Origin: Pedobacter sp. HDW13
GTDB taxonomy: Bacteria; Bacteroidota; Bacteroidia; Sphingobacteriales; Sphingobacteriaceae
Direction: 5' to 3'
NCBI RefSeq assembly: GCF_011303555.1
Contig: NZ_CP049868.1
Span: 3,162,001-3,226,000, forward strand
Length of the DNA stretch: 64,000 bases
Shown: piece after piece, positions 28,201 to 35,740 of the stretch
Layout of the letters: the number at the start of each line of letters is the position of its first letter
How positions within the stretch are numbered: position 1 is the first letter of the stretch
The notes under the pieces: generated by a model
The model's database searches: none
What the model was told of the DNA's origin: nothing
What the model saw: the letters and a program-made list of their open reading frames with translations, nothing else
Translations under genes and position numbers: made by a program

Positions 28201-28304
28201 ATTTTTCGTTCAGTTTGCGCAAAGGCAACGTTGAACGATTGGCTGATAAGCAGAAAGAGCAAAATAATGCAGCCATAATTTAAGCTTTTGAATTTTGATT
28301 TCAT
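25266..28304 (-). CDS. SusC/RagA-family TonB-linked outer-membrane transporter
   Basis: 1012 residues. Signal peptide (1-29), carboxypeptidase-D regulatory-like domain (about 33-110), then the TonB box region (DVVVVGYG), plug domain (GNRAASGVIIVTTKRGKSG) and a 22-strand beta-barrel ending in Phe (FLLGLNASF), as the assembly machinery needs. There is no extra N-terminal STN domain, so no anti-sigma signalling is expected, and no sigma/anti-sigma pair is adjacent. Imports oligosaccharides captured by SusD. First gene of the minus-strand polysaccharide utilisation locus. Confidence 0.93.
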   Translation of the reverse strand: MKSKFKSLNYGCIILLFLLISQSFNVAFAQTERKITGNLLDNANMPIIGASVSVKGTNKVTVTGDNGAFSITAKTGDKLVFTFMGYEPKELTIGTGSNYKVTISEANTSLTDVVVVGYGKGSRKGLSSAITSVKPEELNKGAIADVGQLLQGKVPGLNISASGDPNKPAAVILRGASTINSPGAPFYVIDGIPGADIAAIAPADIASIDVLKDAAATAIYGNRAASGVIIVTTKRGKSGKPQLNYSGYVAAEKVSNQLDLMDADQLRTYLTANKVAFSPNDDKGENVNWMKAIERSTAYSQNHNLSFSGGTDHSNYSASLNYFNKEGILSKSSLNRIIGRLNIDQYAFNDKVKFSLNLSNSSSKSINEPLQNIVLLQAAKRLPVSPIFNADGTYFENLNNTGYFNPLAIADNAQDETKYNVLIGGFNTEVKLPFGFTYNINLSYQKTTANHGEFYSSYFGKYPTSNFYNNPDPGIGIAHTLIGGVFGTNGSALRSTFENTNKILETFLTWDKKIGDHTLNAVLGYSYQDNIVGDGFQTSSTNFPTDFVGFQNLTLGNPYAIPSYRINLGNDLTYARILSISDFFRLNYNYKGRYLLQGSIRRDGSSAFGKNNQWGYFPSVGLAWRVSEEGFMKGQSFVSDLKIRASYGVTGNSSGIGAYYGQLIYGISGTYYNNGVQAAAYAPIQGSNPDLKWERTSTKNLGVDFGFLNNKITGSVDVYDKNTNGMLFKYGVPPALVPGGQLYANGGSINNKGIEVSLNVSPVTTKSFSWLSTINMAYNKNKITSLQGPISNADSIRYSDPEGPGQTNATLQILKVGYPLGQFFTLKYAGKDASGNSLFYKRDGSTTTTPGIGTDYFYLGNAQPKVLMGWSNTFKYKELELNIFLRGTFGNKIFNATKADLSYTAGAAVNNILNSAADDKVTDTRNSFYSDRYIENGSYVRLDNATLGYNFKNPVKYVNNVRVYLSTNNLFTITGYKGIDPEINQGGAAPGIDYNNFYPKTRTFLLGLNASF

Positions 28305-28354
28305 GATTCTTGTAGCATTAGGTTCATAATTTGGTTTGTTAGTTTGGTATATTA

Positions 28355-28364
28355 ATATTTGGTT
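28355..28364 (-). promoter_or_regulatory. AACCAAATAT motif in the susC leader
   Basis: Exact copy of the recurrent 10-mer on the susC sense strand, 50 nt before its ATG. Two further ACCAAA words follow in the same leader. Confidence 0.4.
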
Positions 28365-28366
28365 TT

Positions 28367-29254
28367 TTAAAACTTAATGCTGGTAGGAAGATATTTAGCC
28401 ACAAGAGCTTCGTAATAAGGTTTTAGTTCTGCCCAGCTTTTTTGGTTGGGGTTTTTCGAGTAGAGGTCGTATGGATTAAAAAGTCTTACCCATTTAAACA
28501 GCTCGTGGTCTTTTTCGCTCATCAAATGATCGTAAGCGTTTTCGCGGTGCTGGGCATAAAAAGAGTGGTACCTGAGCATGTACAAACCCGCCTCTGGAAT
28601 GTAGGGTTTCATCATGTGGTACACATATTCATCGTGCCCCCACGACATGTGTACGTTATCCAAACCGCAGTTTTGGGTATATACGCCCAATTTGGTTTGA
28701 TATTCTGGATTATTAATATCAGGATTAAGCTTAAAGAATTCGGGATATACGATTTTATCTGAATAGGCACAGCCAACCGGAAAGGTATCGCCTACTACTG
28801 CCCATTGTGGTTCTCCGTAAAGGCAGAGCACTTTTCCCATGTCGTGTATCAGGCCAACCAGTACCATCCAATCGGGGTGGCCATCATTGCGGATCGCTTC
28901 CGATGTTTGTAAAAGATGTTGCATCTGGTCCAGATCGGTATCAGGGTCAGAATCATCAACCAGTTTATTCAGGAAATCAAAAGCACTCCAAACGGGCATT
29001 TCTTCTTTATCGAATTTCAAGTATTCAGCTTTTTTCTGCTGAACAAAATCGTAGGTTTGGTAGGTATGGTTTAATTTGTAAAATTCCTTTACGCCATCTT
29101 TCTCTGTTTCTTCGTAATTTCTGAACTGTTCTTCTTTTTTATCCGCATTAATACTTGTCGGATCCGGGTAGCGGATTAAGATATCCTCTTCCCATTGGTC
29201 AAGATTTTTCAATGGATTCTGATTGTCCTTCGAAAGTGTGTTTTCGTTGCTCAT
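28367..29254 (-). CDS. inositol oxygenase (MIOX) family protein
   Basis: 295 residues, full length for the family. MIOX is a di-iron enzyme that turns myo-inositol plus O2 into D-glucuronate. Metal-ligand positions seen: H113 (QHLLQTSEAIR), H137-D138 (LIHDMGK), H207 (GHDEY), a His in RYHSFY and an Asp in NPYDLYSK, matching the six ligands known in the mammalian enzyme. No signal peptide, so cytosolic. It is divergent from a LacI regulator and symporter, with two LacI-type boxes in the gap, and the UxuA gene further on could use its glucuronate product after isomerisation and reduction. Bacterial members are uncommon, which makes this notable. Confidence 0.92.
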   Translation of the reverse strand: MSNENTLSKDNQNPLKNLDQWEEDILIRYPDPTSINADKKEEQFRNYEETEKDGVKEFYKLNHTYQTYDFVQQKKAEYLKFDKEEMPVWSAFDFLNKLVDDSDPDTDLDQMQHLLQTSEAIRNDGHPDWMVLVGLIHDMGKVLCLYGEPQWAVVGDTFPVGCAYSDKIVYPEFFKLNPDINNPEYQTKLGVYTQNCGLDNVHMSWGHDEYVYHMMKPYIPEAGLYMLRYHSFYAQHRENAYDHLMSEKDHELFKWVRLFNPYDLYSKNPNQKSWAELKPYYEALVAKYLPTSIKF

Positions 29255-29317
29255 AAGACTAGAAATGATTTGGTTAAATAATATGCTTTGGTTGTATAAA
29301 GTTGAGTTTTTGAAAAC

Positions 29318-29333
29318 TTAAACTTTTACGTTT
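29318..29333. promoter_or_regulatory. LacI-type operator candidate (TTAAACTTTTACGTTT)
   Basis: Matches the left half and centre of the box shared by four other sites; lies 64 bp upstream of the MIOX ATG. Confidence 0.45.
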
Positions 29334-29349
29334 GGCCAATTTTATTTAC

Positions 29350-29365
29350 TTAAACGATTACGTAA
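29350..29365. promoter_or_regulatory. LacI-type operator candidate (TTAAACGATTACGTAA)
   Basis: Imperfect palindrome with a central CG-like step, of the kind bound by LacI/CcpA-type proteins; 96 bp upstream of the MIOX ATG. It shares TTAAACG and TTACG(T)AA with the boxes at 30774 and 34044. Confidence 0.55.
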
Positions 29366-29573
29366 TTTTTTTTTTTTGGTTTGTTATTTGTTGATATACA
29401 GTTGTTTAATTTAATTTCGGGTAGCTGCTCGGTTATTGCAGCTTTTAGCGAAATAGATGTGTTAAATAACCGTTGTTGTTACGATTATTTTGTATTTTCG
29501 TATAAGCGGATTGGATTTGTTACATGTAACCTTTCATCCGTAATTGATAACCAGATAGTTTACCCTTTATAAG

Positions 29574-29602
29574 AAATGCATCAAGTTTAACCTGGTGCAT
29601 TT
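29574..29602 (+). terminator. hairpin in the LacI leader region
   Basis: 10 bp stem AAATGCATCA / TGGTGCATTT with one G-T pair and 9 nt loop, followed by TTTTCC and TTTTTT a little later. It could be a terminator or part of the LacI leader; no gene clearly ends here. Confidence 0.35.
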
Positions 29603-29737
29603 AGGCTTTTCCTTTTTTATCCAGATCGCTAAACCTAACATCAGGAATGGAATGACGGATGGTATAAAAGACAGGAGGATTGGCTGTGTGGTTGTCGATA
29701 AATCAAACAAAAACTAACAATACTTAAGGATTTAAAG

Positions 29738-30745
29738 ATGTCGGGAGAGGTTAATATCAAAAGGCTTGCGCAGGAGTTGAATATCTCTATTGCCACGGTT
29801 TCGAAGGCGCTGAATGATAGCTATGAGATTAGCTTAAAAACAAAGAACAGGGTGTGGACACTTGCAAAAGAACTGAACTATACACCAAACCCTGCGGCAA
29901 GTAACCTCAGGAGTAACAAAACCAAAACCATTGCAGTTATTATTCCCTGTGTAGCCAATAACTTTTTCTCTCTGGCCATTAAAGGGATTGAAGAAATAGC
30001 CAGGCAATATGGCTACCATGTGCTCATTTACCAAACCCACGAAGACACCGAAATGGAAATGTCGTTTACCAACAGCCTGCTTAACGGCAGGGTAGACGGG
30101 ATTTTAACATCGGTATCGAGCAATGAATACAACAATGAGTATTATAAAAACCTGGTAAATAAGATACCAATGGTGTTTTTCGACCGCGTTTACGAAGAAC
30201 TCGATACTTTTAAGGTAACTACCGATGATTACCAGATCTCGTACACGGCTACCGAACACCTGATTGAACGCGGCTGTTCGAAAATCGCTTACTTGTACGG
30301 GCTCGAAAAACTTCCGGCAGGCAGGGCCAGGTTTTCAGGCTATTGCGATGCCTTGCAGGCACATGGTTTAATGGTAAGTGAGGAATTGGTGGTGCATTAT
30401 AGCGAAGATGAAGAAACCAACCTGCAAAACATCAGCACATTGTTTAAGCAACATGCACCGGATGGTCTTTTCTCTTCAATAGAAGAATTTATTATACCGG
30501 CCTATTCGGCTTGCGTGGACTTGCAGTTGCAAATTCCTCAGGATGTTAAAATACTGAGCTTTTGCAATATGAGCTCGGCTAAACTGCTTAATCCTTCGTT
30601 AACCACCATTACACAACCTGCATTCGAAATCGGAAATGAGGCTGCAAAATGCCTGTTTAAGGTTTTAAATAAAAGGGGTATTGGCGATGATAAAGATATT
30701 GTGCTTAAATCTGTACTGATTAAACGGGCATCAACAGAAGGTTAA
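29738..30745 (+). CDS. LacI-family transcriptional regulator
   Basis: 335 residues. N-terminal helix-turn-helix (VNIKRLAQELNISIATVSKA, 4-23) and hinge helix, then the periplasmic-binding-protein-like sugar sensor (about 60-330). A repressor or activator controlled by a small sugar-like ligand. It is next to the symporter (122 bp) and divergent from MIOX, with boxes in both gaps, so it or the LacI at 35741 probably controls both. Confidence 0.9.
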   Translation: MSGEVNIKRLAQELNISIATVSKALNDSYEISLKTKNRVWTLAKELNYTPNPAASNLRSNKTKTIAVIIPCVANNFFSLAIKGIEEIARQYGYHVLIYQTHEDTEMEMSFTNSLLNGRVDGILTSVSSNEYNNEYYKNLVNKIPMVFFDRVYEELDTFKVTTDDYQISYTATEHLIERGCSKIAYLYGLEKLPAGRARFSGYCDALQAHGLMVSEELVVHYSEDEETNLQNISTLFKQHAPDGLFSSIEEFIIPAYSACVDLQLQIPQDVKILSFCNMSSAKLLNPSLTTITQPAFEIGNEAAKCLFKVLNKRGIGDDKDIVLKSVLIKRASTEG

Positions 30746-30773
30746 TGATTACCTGTTTTTGGGCGGTATATCC

Positions 30774-30789
30774 GAAAACGTTTACGTAA
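30774..30789. promoter_or_regulatory. LacI-type operator candidate (GAAAACGTTTACGTAA)
   Basis: Strong box with core AACGTT, 78 bp upstream of the symporter ATG and 28 bp after the LacI stop. Confidence 0.6.
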
Positions 30790-30844
30790 TTAAATAAAAG
30801 CTTTAAGGCTTTAACCTTGGGGATTTTTTCTGAATTTTAAAAAA

Positions 30845-30854
30845 AACCAAATAT
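30845..30854 (+). promoter_or_regulatory. AACCAAATAT motif upstream of the symporter
   Basis: Exact copy of the recurrent 10-mer, 13 nt before the symporter ATG, in the sense orientation. Confidence 0.4.
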
Positions 30855-30867
30855 AATCATCCCTTTT

Positions 30868-32496
30868 ATGAACCACCTTTCTGTGCTCGATTGCATCGTA
30901 TTTTTTATCTACTTTATTATCGTATCTGCTTATGGCTATTGGGTTTATCGTAGTAAAAAAAAGAAACAAACCGATACCAAAGATTACTTTTTGGCCGAAG
31001 GTTCGCTAACCTGGTGGGCCATTGGGGCATCCATTATCGCTTCTAATATTTCTGCAGAGCACTTTATTGGCATGTCGGGTTCGGGTTTTGCCATGGGGCT
31101 GGCCATTGCCAGTTACGAGTGGATGGCTGCTGCTACGCTGATTATTGTAGCGGTGTATTTTCTGCCCATTTATTTGAAGAACAAGATTTACACCATGCCG
31201 CAGTTTCTCTCCAGGCGTTATAACAATACCGTAAGTACTTTAATGGCTGTTTTTTGGTTGCTGGTGTATGTGTTTGTAAACTTAACTTCTATTTTCTTTC
31301 TGGGTGCTATTGCTATTGAAACCATTACCGGCATCTCGTTTAATACCTGTATTGTATTTCTGGCTATTTTTTCGGCCATTATTACCCTGGGCGGCATGAA
31401 AGTGATTGGTTATACCGATGTAATCCAGGTGTTTGTGCTGGTTATTGGCGGATTGATTACCTGTTACATGGCTTTGAAACTGGTTGCAGAGAAGCTCGAT
31501 ACGCATACCGTACTGGGCGCGCTTCCACTTTTAAAAAGCGAAGCATCAGACCATTTCCACATGATTTTTTCGAAAGGTGATAAGTTTTATAACGAGCTGC
31601 CTGGCATTGCCGTGCTGATTGGTGGTCTTTGGATCAATAACCTGAACTATTGGGGTTGTAACCAATACATTGTACAGCGTGCCTTGGGTGCCGATTTAAA
31701 AACAGGCAGGAACGGATTAATCTTTGCAGCCTTTCTAAAATTACTGATACCGGTAATTGTGGTTATTCCGGGTATTGCAGCCTTTGTACTGTATCAACGA
31801 GGCTATTTTCAAGCCGAAATGCTCGATGCTGCGGGGGTAGTGAAGCCCGATCATGCCTATCCGGTATTGATGAATTTGTTGCCTGCAGGCATAAAAGGTC
31901 TGGCCTTTGCGGCCTTAACGGCGGCTATTGTGGCTTCCCTGGCCGGAAAATCGAATAGTATTGCCACCATTTTTACACTCGATATTTATAAAAAATACAT
32001 CAAACCCGAAGCGTCAGAACGCAGGTTGGTTGCCGTAGGTCGCTGGTCTGTGGTATTGGCCTCGCTTATTGCCATTGTGGTGGCGCCAGCTTTAAGAAGT
32101 TTCGATCAGGTTTATCAGTTTATACAAGAGTATGTTGGTTTTATTTCGCCGGGAATATTTGCCATTTTCCTATTGGGCTTTTTCTGGAAAAGAACAACCT
32201 CGCGCGCTGCGCTTGCCGCCGCTATGGTAACCATCCCCTTGTCTATTTTCTTTAAGTTTCTACCTACAATTAGCAATGGATTAATCGGTAACATACCTTT
32301 CCTTAACCGGATGTCGTGGGTTTTCGTTATCGTTATTTTACTGATGGTTGTGGTAACACTCACCGATCCAAAAAGCAAAGACAATGAACAAGGGCTGGAA
32401 ATAGACCGCACTATGTTTAAGGTTAGCCCTGCATTTGCAGTATGCTCGGTAATTATCTGTGGTATTCTGGCCGCGCTGTACATTGTATTCTGGTAA
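30868..32496 (+). CDS. sodium/solute symporter of the SSS (SGLT) family
   Basis: 542 residues with about 14 membrane helices. SGLT-like features: DYFLAEGSLTWWAIGAS, then ASNISAEHFIGMSGSG (sodium/sugar site helix 1) and NYWGCNQYIVQRALGA, a family signature. Inner-membrane uptake of a sugar or polyol driven by sodium. The MIOX neighbour makes myo-inositol a good candidate, as SSS members include inositol carriers, but uronates or glucose are possible. Preceded by a LacI-type box and followed 56 bp later by a GH28 gene. Confidence 0.88.
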   Translation: MNHLSVLDCIVFFIYFIIVSAYGYWVYRSKKKKQTDTKDYFLAEGSLTWWAIGASIIASNISAEHFIGMSGSGFAMGLAIASYEWMAAATLIIVAVYFLPIYLKNKIYTMPQFLSRRYNNTVSTLMAVFWLLVYVFVNLTSIFFLGAIAIETITGISFNTCIVFLAIFSAIITLGGMKVIGYTDVIQVFVLVIGGLITCYMALKLVAEKLDTHTVLGALPLLKSEASDHFHMIFSKGDKFYNELPGIAVLIGGLWINNLNYWGCNQYIVQRALGADLKTGRNGLIFAAFLKLLIPVIVVIPGIAAFVLYQRGYFQAEMLDAAGVVKPDHAYPVLMNLLPAGIKGLAFAALTAAIVASLAGKSNSIATIFTLDIYKKYIKPEASERRLVAVGRWSVVLASLIAIVVAPALRSFDQVYQFIQEYVGFISPGIFAIFLLGFFWKRTTSRAALAAAMVTIPLSIFFKFLPTISNGLIGNIPFLNRMSWVFVIVILLMVVVTLTDPKSKDNEQGLEIDRTMFKVSPAFAVCSVIICGILAALYIVFW

Positions 32497-32552
32497 ACAG
32501 ATACAATACCAATCGGCGGTAGTTTTATTAAGTAAGAATCAATTCAACAATA

Positions 32553-33967
32553 ATGAAAATTAAAGTATTCATTGCGCTTGCCCTGCTGTTTTCGATTAGG
32601 GTAGTTGCACAACAAACCTATAACATTAAAAAGTTTGGAGCTGTTGGCGATGGAAAAACAAATGATGCCATTGCCATTCAAAAGGCAATTAATACCTGTA
32701 ATGCTGCAGGTGGCGGGCAGGTAGTTGTACCCGCAGGCCATGTGTTTTTAAGTGGCCCGTTCGATTTAAAATCCTTTGTTGAGCTACGGGTAGAAGGCGG
32801 CGCGAAAATTTTAGCAAGCCCCGATGAAAGCCTGTACACCAAAAGTGCTTTCCGCGAAAATAAAGGCGAAGGAACCATTTGGATAGGTGGTGAAAAACTG
32901 GAGCAGGTAAGCATTACCGGCAGTGGTGTAATTGATGGCAACGGAATTTCTTTTATGGGCGAAGAGCTAAGCGATTCTTATGTATTGAAACCTTTTAACG
33001 TTGTAGATCCGCGCCCGCACCTGCTCACTTTAATCGACTGTAAAAAACTGAATATTGATGGGGTTACTTTTCAAAATTCGGCCTATTGGACAGTGCATCT
33101 GGTAGGTTGCAACGATGTTTCCATTTCGAATATTACCCTGCTAAACAGCATTAAAATAAGAAACAGTGATGGCATTGATTTAGACCACAGTAAAAATGTG
33201 AGGATCAACAACTGTTATATCGAATCGGGCGATGATTGCATTTGCCTTAAAAACCGCCGCGAATATGAAGAATATGGCGCCTGCGAAAATATTGTGATTA
33301 GCAATTGCACCATGACTTCGAGTTCTTGTGCCATTAAAATAGGCTCTGAAAATATGGACCGCATTAGCCATGTACTCATTAATAACTGCAATATCCGCAA
33401 CAGCAACAGGGGCTGGGTATCCAAAACCGCGATGAAGGAACCGTGAGTGATGTGGTTTTCTCGAATATCCTGGTCGAATCGAGGCTTTTTACTGATGTTT
33501 GGTGGGGTAAAGCAGAGCCGATTTACATTACTGCCTACCCGCGTGCTACCGCCAATAACAAAGATGCCGGCTGGCGTTTACCAAAGGGGCAAACCAAAGG
33601 CAAGGTAGGGGCTGTTACCAATATTTATTTCAGCAATATCCGTTGTACTGGCGAAAGTGGCGTGTACATTAGCGGCGAAAGCAGGAATAAGATTTCGAAT
33701 ATTTATTTCGATCAGGTAAGTGTGCTCCTGAATAAAACCACTAAAGAAACTGGCGGGGTGTACGATCGCCGGCCGAGCAATGTAGAGGGGCTGGTAAAAA
33801 GTTCAATTGCTGGCTTTTACTTCGAAAACACCGGGTATGTAAGTTTAATGAACAGTGCGGTAATCTGGGGTGCAAATAAACCTGCTTATGCGGGTAAAGC
33901 TATCGAACAGAAAAATACAGCAGACATCCGGGTGGTGAATTTCCATGAAAATAAAAATGCACAGTAA
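32553..33967 (+). pseudogene. GH28-family glycosidase, frameshifted
   Basis: The first 297-codon frame (32553-33446) has a signal peptide (ending VVAQ), the KKFGAVGDGKTND start of the beta-helix, and the GH28 Asp motifs NSDGID and GDDCI. It ends wrongly after NRG (WVSKTAMKEP). Losing one base in the GGGG run 33409-33412 explains this: the other frame reads LGIQNRDEGTVSDVVFSN and runs on as the 174-codon frame to 33967, giving a normal enzyme of about 470 residues. Secreted pectin-type hydrolase, possibly releasing galacturonic acid or related sugars. Whether the break is biological is unknown. Confidence 0.85.
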
Positions 33968-34010
33968 TTGCTTTCGTAAAGAAAAAGTGACAAATGAGGC
34001 GCAGATTTAC

Positions 34011-34026
34011 TTAAACGCTTTAGTAA
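34011..34026. promoter_or_regulatory. LacI-type operator candidate (TTAAACGCTTTAGTAA)
   Basis: Weaker member of the box family, 18 bp from the next one, upstream of the 119-residue gene and uxuA. Confidence 0.4.
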
Positions 34027-34043
34027 GTATTTAATCGAATAAC

Positions 34044-34059
34044 TTAAACGTTTACGCAA
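34044..34059. promoter_or_regulatory. LacI-type operator candidate (TTAAACGTTTACGCAA)
   Basis: Strong box with core AACGTT, nearly the same as the site before the symporter. It precedes the small gene and uxuA. Confidence 0.55.
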
Positions 34060-34140
34060 ATAAATAGGAGTATATTGGATTTAACAACCCGATTTTTTTA
34101 ACAACTTAGCCTAACAGTAGTGCTGTTTTAACCGTTTCTA

Positions 34141-34500
34141 TTGTGTATTTATTGGTTTGAGATGAAAAAAAGTATAAACGTGTTGGTCGATTTATTTGGG
34201 CAGTCGATTATTGAGTTGCCTGTTACCTACACCATTAGCACAGATGAAGCCAGACCCACCGAAGCGATGGTGAGCTGCAAAATTACGCTGGCTGATGATG
34301 ATATTCCGGGCTGGCTTTATTCCAGGAATTTCAGTTTCTTTTTCTCCCAAACCAATAACGCCAATGCCGCTATACTCTCTATTTGCCGTGCTGCCGGAAA
34401 ACAAAATGTTTATTACGAACAGATGCTCAACGTGGTTTCCGATTATATCTGGTTAAAGGAACTTTATCCCGAAAAGCAGAAGAGCAAGGTAACGTACTAA
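34141..34500 (+). CDS. unrecognised small cytosolic protein upstream of uxuA
   Basis: Up to 119 residues; the ATG at 34162 (MKKSINVLVDLFGQS) is a more natural start and gives 112 residues. No signal peptide or membrane helix; mixed alpha/beta composition. I do not recognise the family. It lies 40 bp before uxuA and after two LacI-type boxes, so it is probably the first gene of the uxuA transcript. Confidence 0.5.
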   Translation: MCIYWFEMKKSINVLVDLFGQSIIELPVTYTISTDEARPTEAMVSCKITLADDDIPGWLYSRNFSFFFSQTNNANAAILSICRAAGKQNVYYEQMLNVVSDYIWLKELYPEKQKSKVTY

Positions 34501-34540
34501 AGCAGACTGCAGAGTGGGGTAACCCAACATCGAAATTGAT

Positions 34541-35716
34541 ATGACAACCAAATATAAAAAATTAGAACAAACCTGGCGCTGGTATGGGCCCAACGATCCG
34601 GTAAGCTTACAAGATGTAAAACAGGCTGGCGCTACAGGTATAGTTACGGCATTGCACCATGTGCCGCATGGCGAAGTATGGACTGTTGCTGATATTATGG
34701 AACGCAAATCGATTATCGACGCTGCAGGCCTAACCTGGTCGGTGGTAGAGAGCGTTCCGGTACACGAAGCCATTAAAACCCGTAGGGAAGATGCTGGTAA
34801 GTATATCGAAAACTATAAAATTTCACTTCAGAACCTGGCAGCTTGTGGCTTAAAAACAATATGCTACAACTTTATGCCTGTGTTAGACTGGACCCGTACG
34901 CAACTCGACCTCGAAATGACCGATGGTTCGAAAGCGTTGTATTTTAACTGGATAGACCTGGCTATTTTTGACCTGTATATACTCAAAAGACCAAATGCTG
35001 AAGCCGATTACCCGGCATCGGTTTTAACACGGGCAGCAGAACGTTTCAGCACACTCGATCAGCAAGCCCTGGATGCGCTGCGGGTTAACGTGCTGATGGG
35101 GATCCCGAACGAAAAGGAGATCGAACTCGAAACCCTTCAAAATAGTATTCAGGAGTATCAGGCCATAGGCTTTGATGGCTTAAGAGCAAATCTGGTGTAT
35201 TTCCTTTCGGCTATTGCCGGGGTTTGCGAAAAGGAAGGTATTAAAATGACTATCCATCCCGATGATCCTCCATATCCCATTTTGGGCCTGCCCCGAATTG
35301 CCAGCACAGCCAATGATTTCGAATTTATATTAAAAAGTGTAGACCAGCCTTTTAACGGCGTGTGCTTTTGTACTGGTTCGCTGGGAGCGGGCGTAGACAA
35401 TAATGTGCTCGAAATTTTTAACGTGGTAAAATCGCGTACTTACTTTGCACATCTTCGTAATGTAACCAAAGATAGCGATGGAAGTTTTTACGAGGCCGAT
35501 CATTTGGGTGGCGATGTAAATATGTACGAGATTATGAAAGCATTATCAGCAGAAAATGCTTTAAGAGATATTGCCATTCCTTTCAGGCCCGACCACGGTC
35601 ACCAGATGCTCGATGATTTGGGCAAACAAAGTAATCCGGGTTATTCTGCCATTGGCAGATTAAGAGGGCTTGCTGAGCTTCGCGGCCTCGAGGTGGGTGT
35701 AACCGGAAACTATTAA
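34541..35716 (+). CDS. uxuA: mannonate dehydratase
   Basis: 391 residues, full length. UxuA removes water from D-mannonate to give 2-keto-3-deoxygluconate in the glucuronate branch. Family blocks seen: WYGPNDPVSL near the start, ALHHVPHGEVW, HPDDPPYPI, CTGSLGAG (metal Cys) and RPDHGHQM (metal His/Asp). No gene for the two steps that lead from glucuronate to mannonate (UxaC, UxuB) is in the window, so they must lie elsewhere. The 10-mer AACCAAATAT covers its codons 2-5. A LacI gene follows after 24 bp. Confidence 0.95.
   Translation: MTTKYKKLEQTWRWYGPNDPVSLQDVKQAGATGIVTALHHVPHGEVWTVADIMERKSIIDAAGLTWSVVESVPVHEAIKTRREDAGKYIENYKISLQNLAACGLKTICYNFMPVLDWTRTQLDLEMTDGSKALYFNWIDLAIFDLYILKRPNAEADYPASVLTRAAERFSTLDQQALDALRVNVLMGIPNEKEIELETLQNSIQEYQAIGFDGLRANLVYFLSAIAGVCEKEGIKMTIHPDDPPYPILGLPRIASTANDFEFILKSVDQPFNGVCFCTGSLGAGVDNNVLEIFNVVKSRTYFAHLRNVTKDSDGSFYEADHLGGDVNMYEIMKALSAENALRDIAIPFRPDHGHQMLDDLGKQSNPGYSAIGRLRGLAELRGLEVGVTGNY
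34546..34555 (+). promoter_or_regulatory. AACCAAATAT copy inside the uxuA start
   Basis: Exact copy of the recurrent 10-mer in the first codons of uxuA, sense orientation. Being coding, it may be chance. Confidence 0.25.
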
Positions 35717-35740
35717 GGAGCTAATTATTATTTATCATCC

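Larger units (their letters stand above)
29255..29737. other. divergent regulatory region between MIOX and LacI genes
   Basis: 483 bp. It holds two LacI-type boxes close to the MIOX start, a T-rich stretch (about 29367-29376) and a hairpin at 29574-29602. No convincing gene; a 63-codon frame at 29381-29572 lacks recognisable features. Confidence 0.55.

Noticed and set aside
29381..29572. 63-codon gene in the MIOX/LacI gap
   Set aside because: Cys-rich, low-complexity translation without start context or family; the region is better read as regulatory.
33409..33446. Programmed ribosomal frameshift in GH28
   Set aside because: No slippery heptamer of known type or following pseudoknot is visible; a lost base is simpler.
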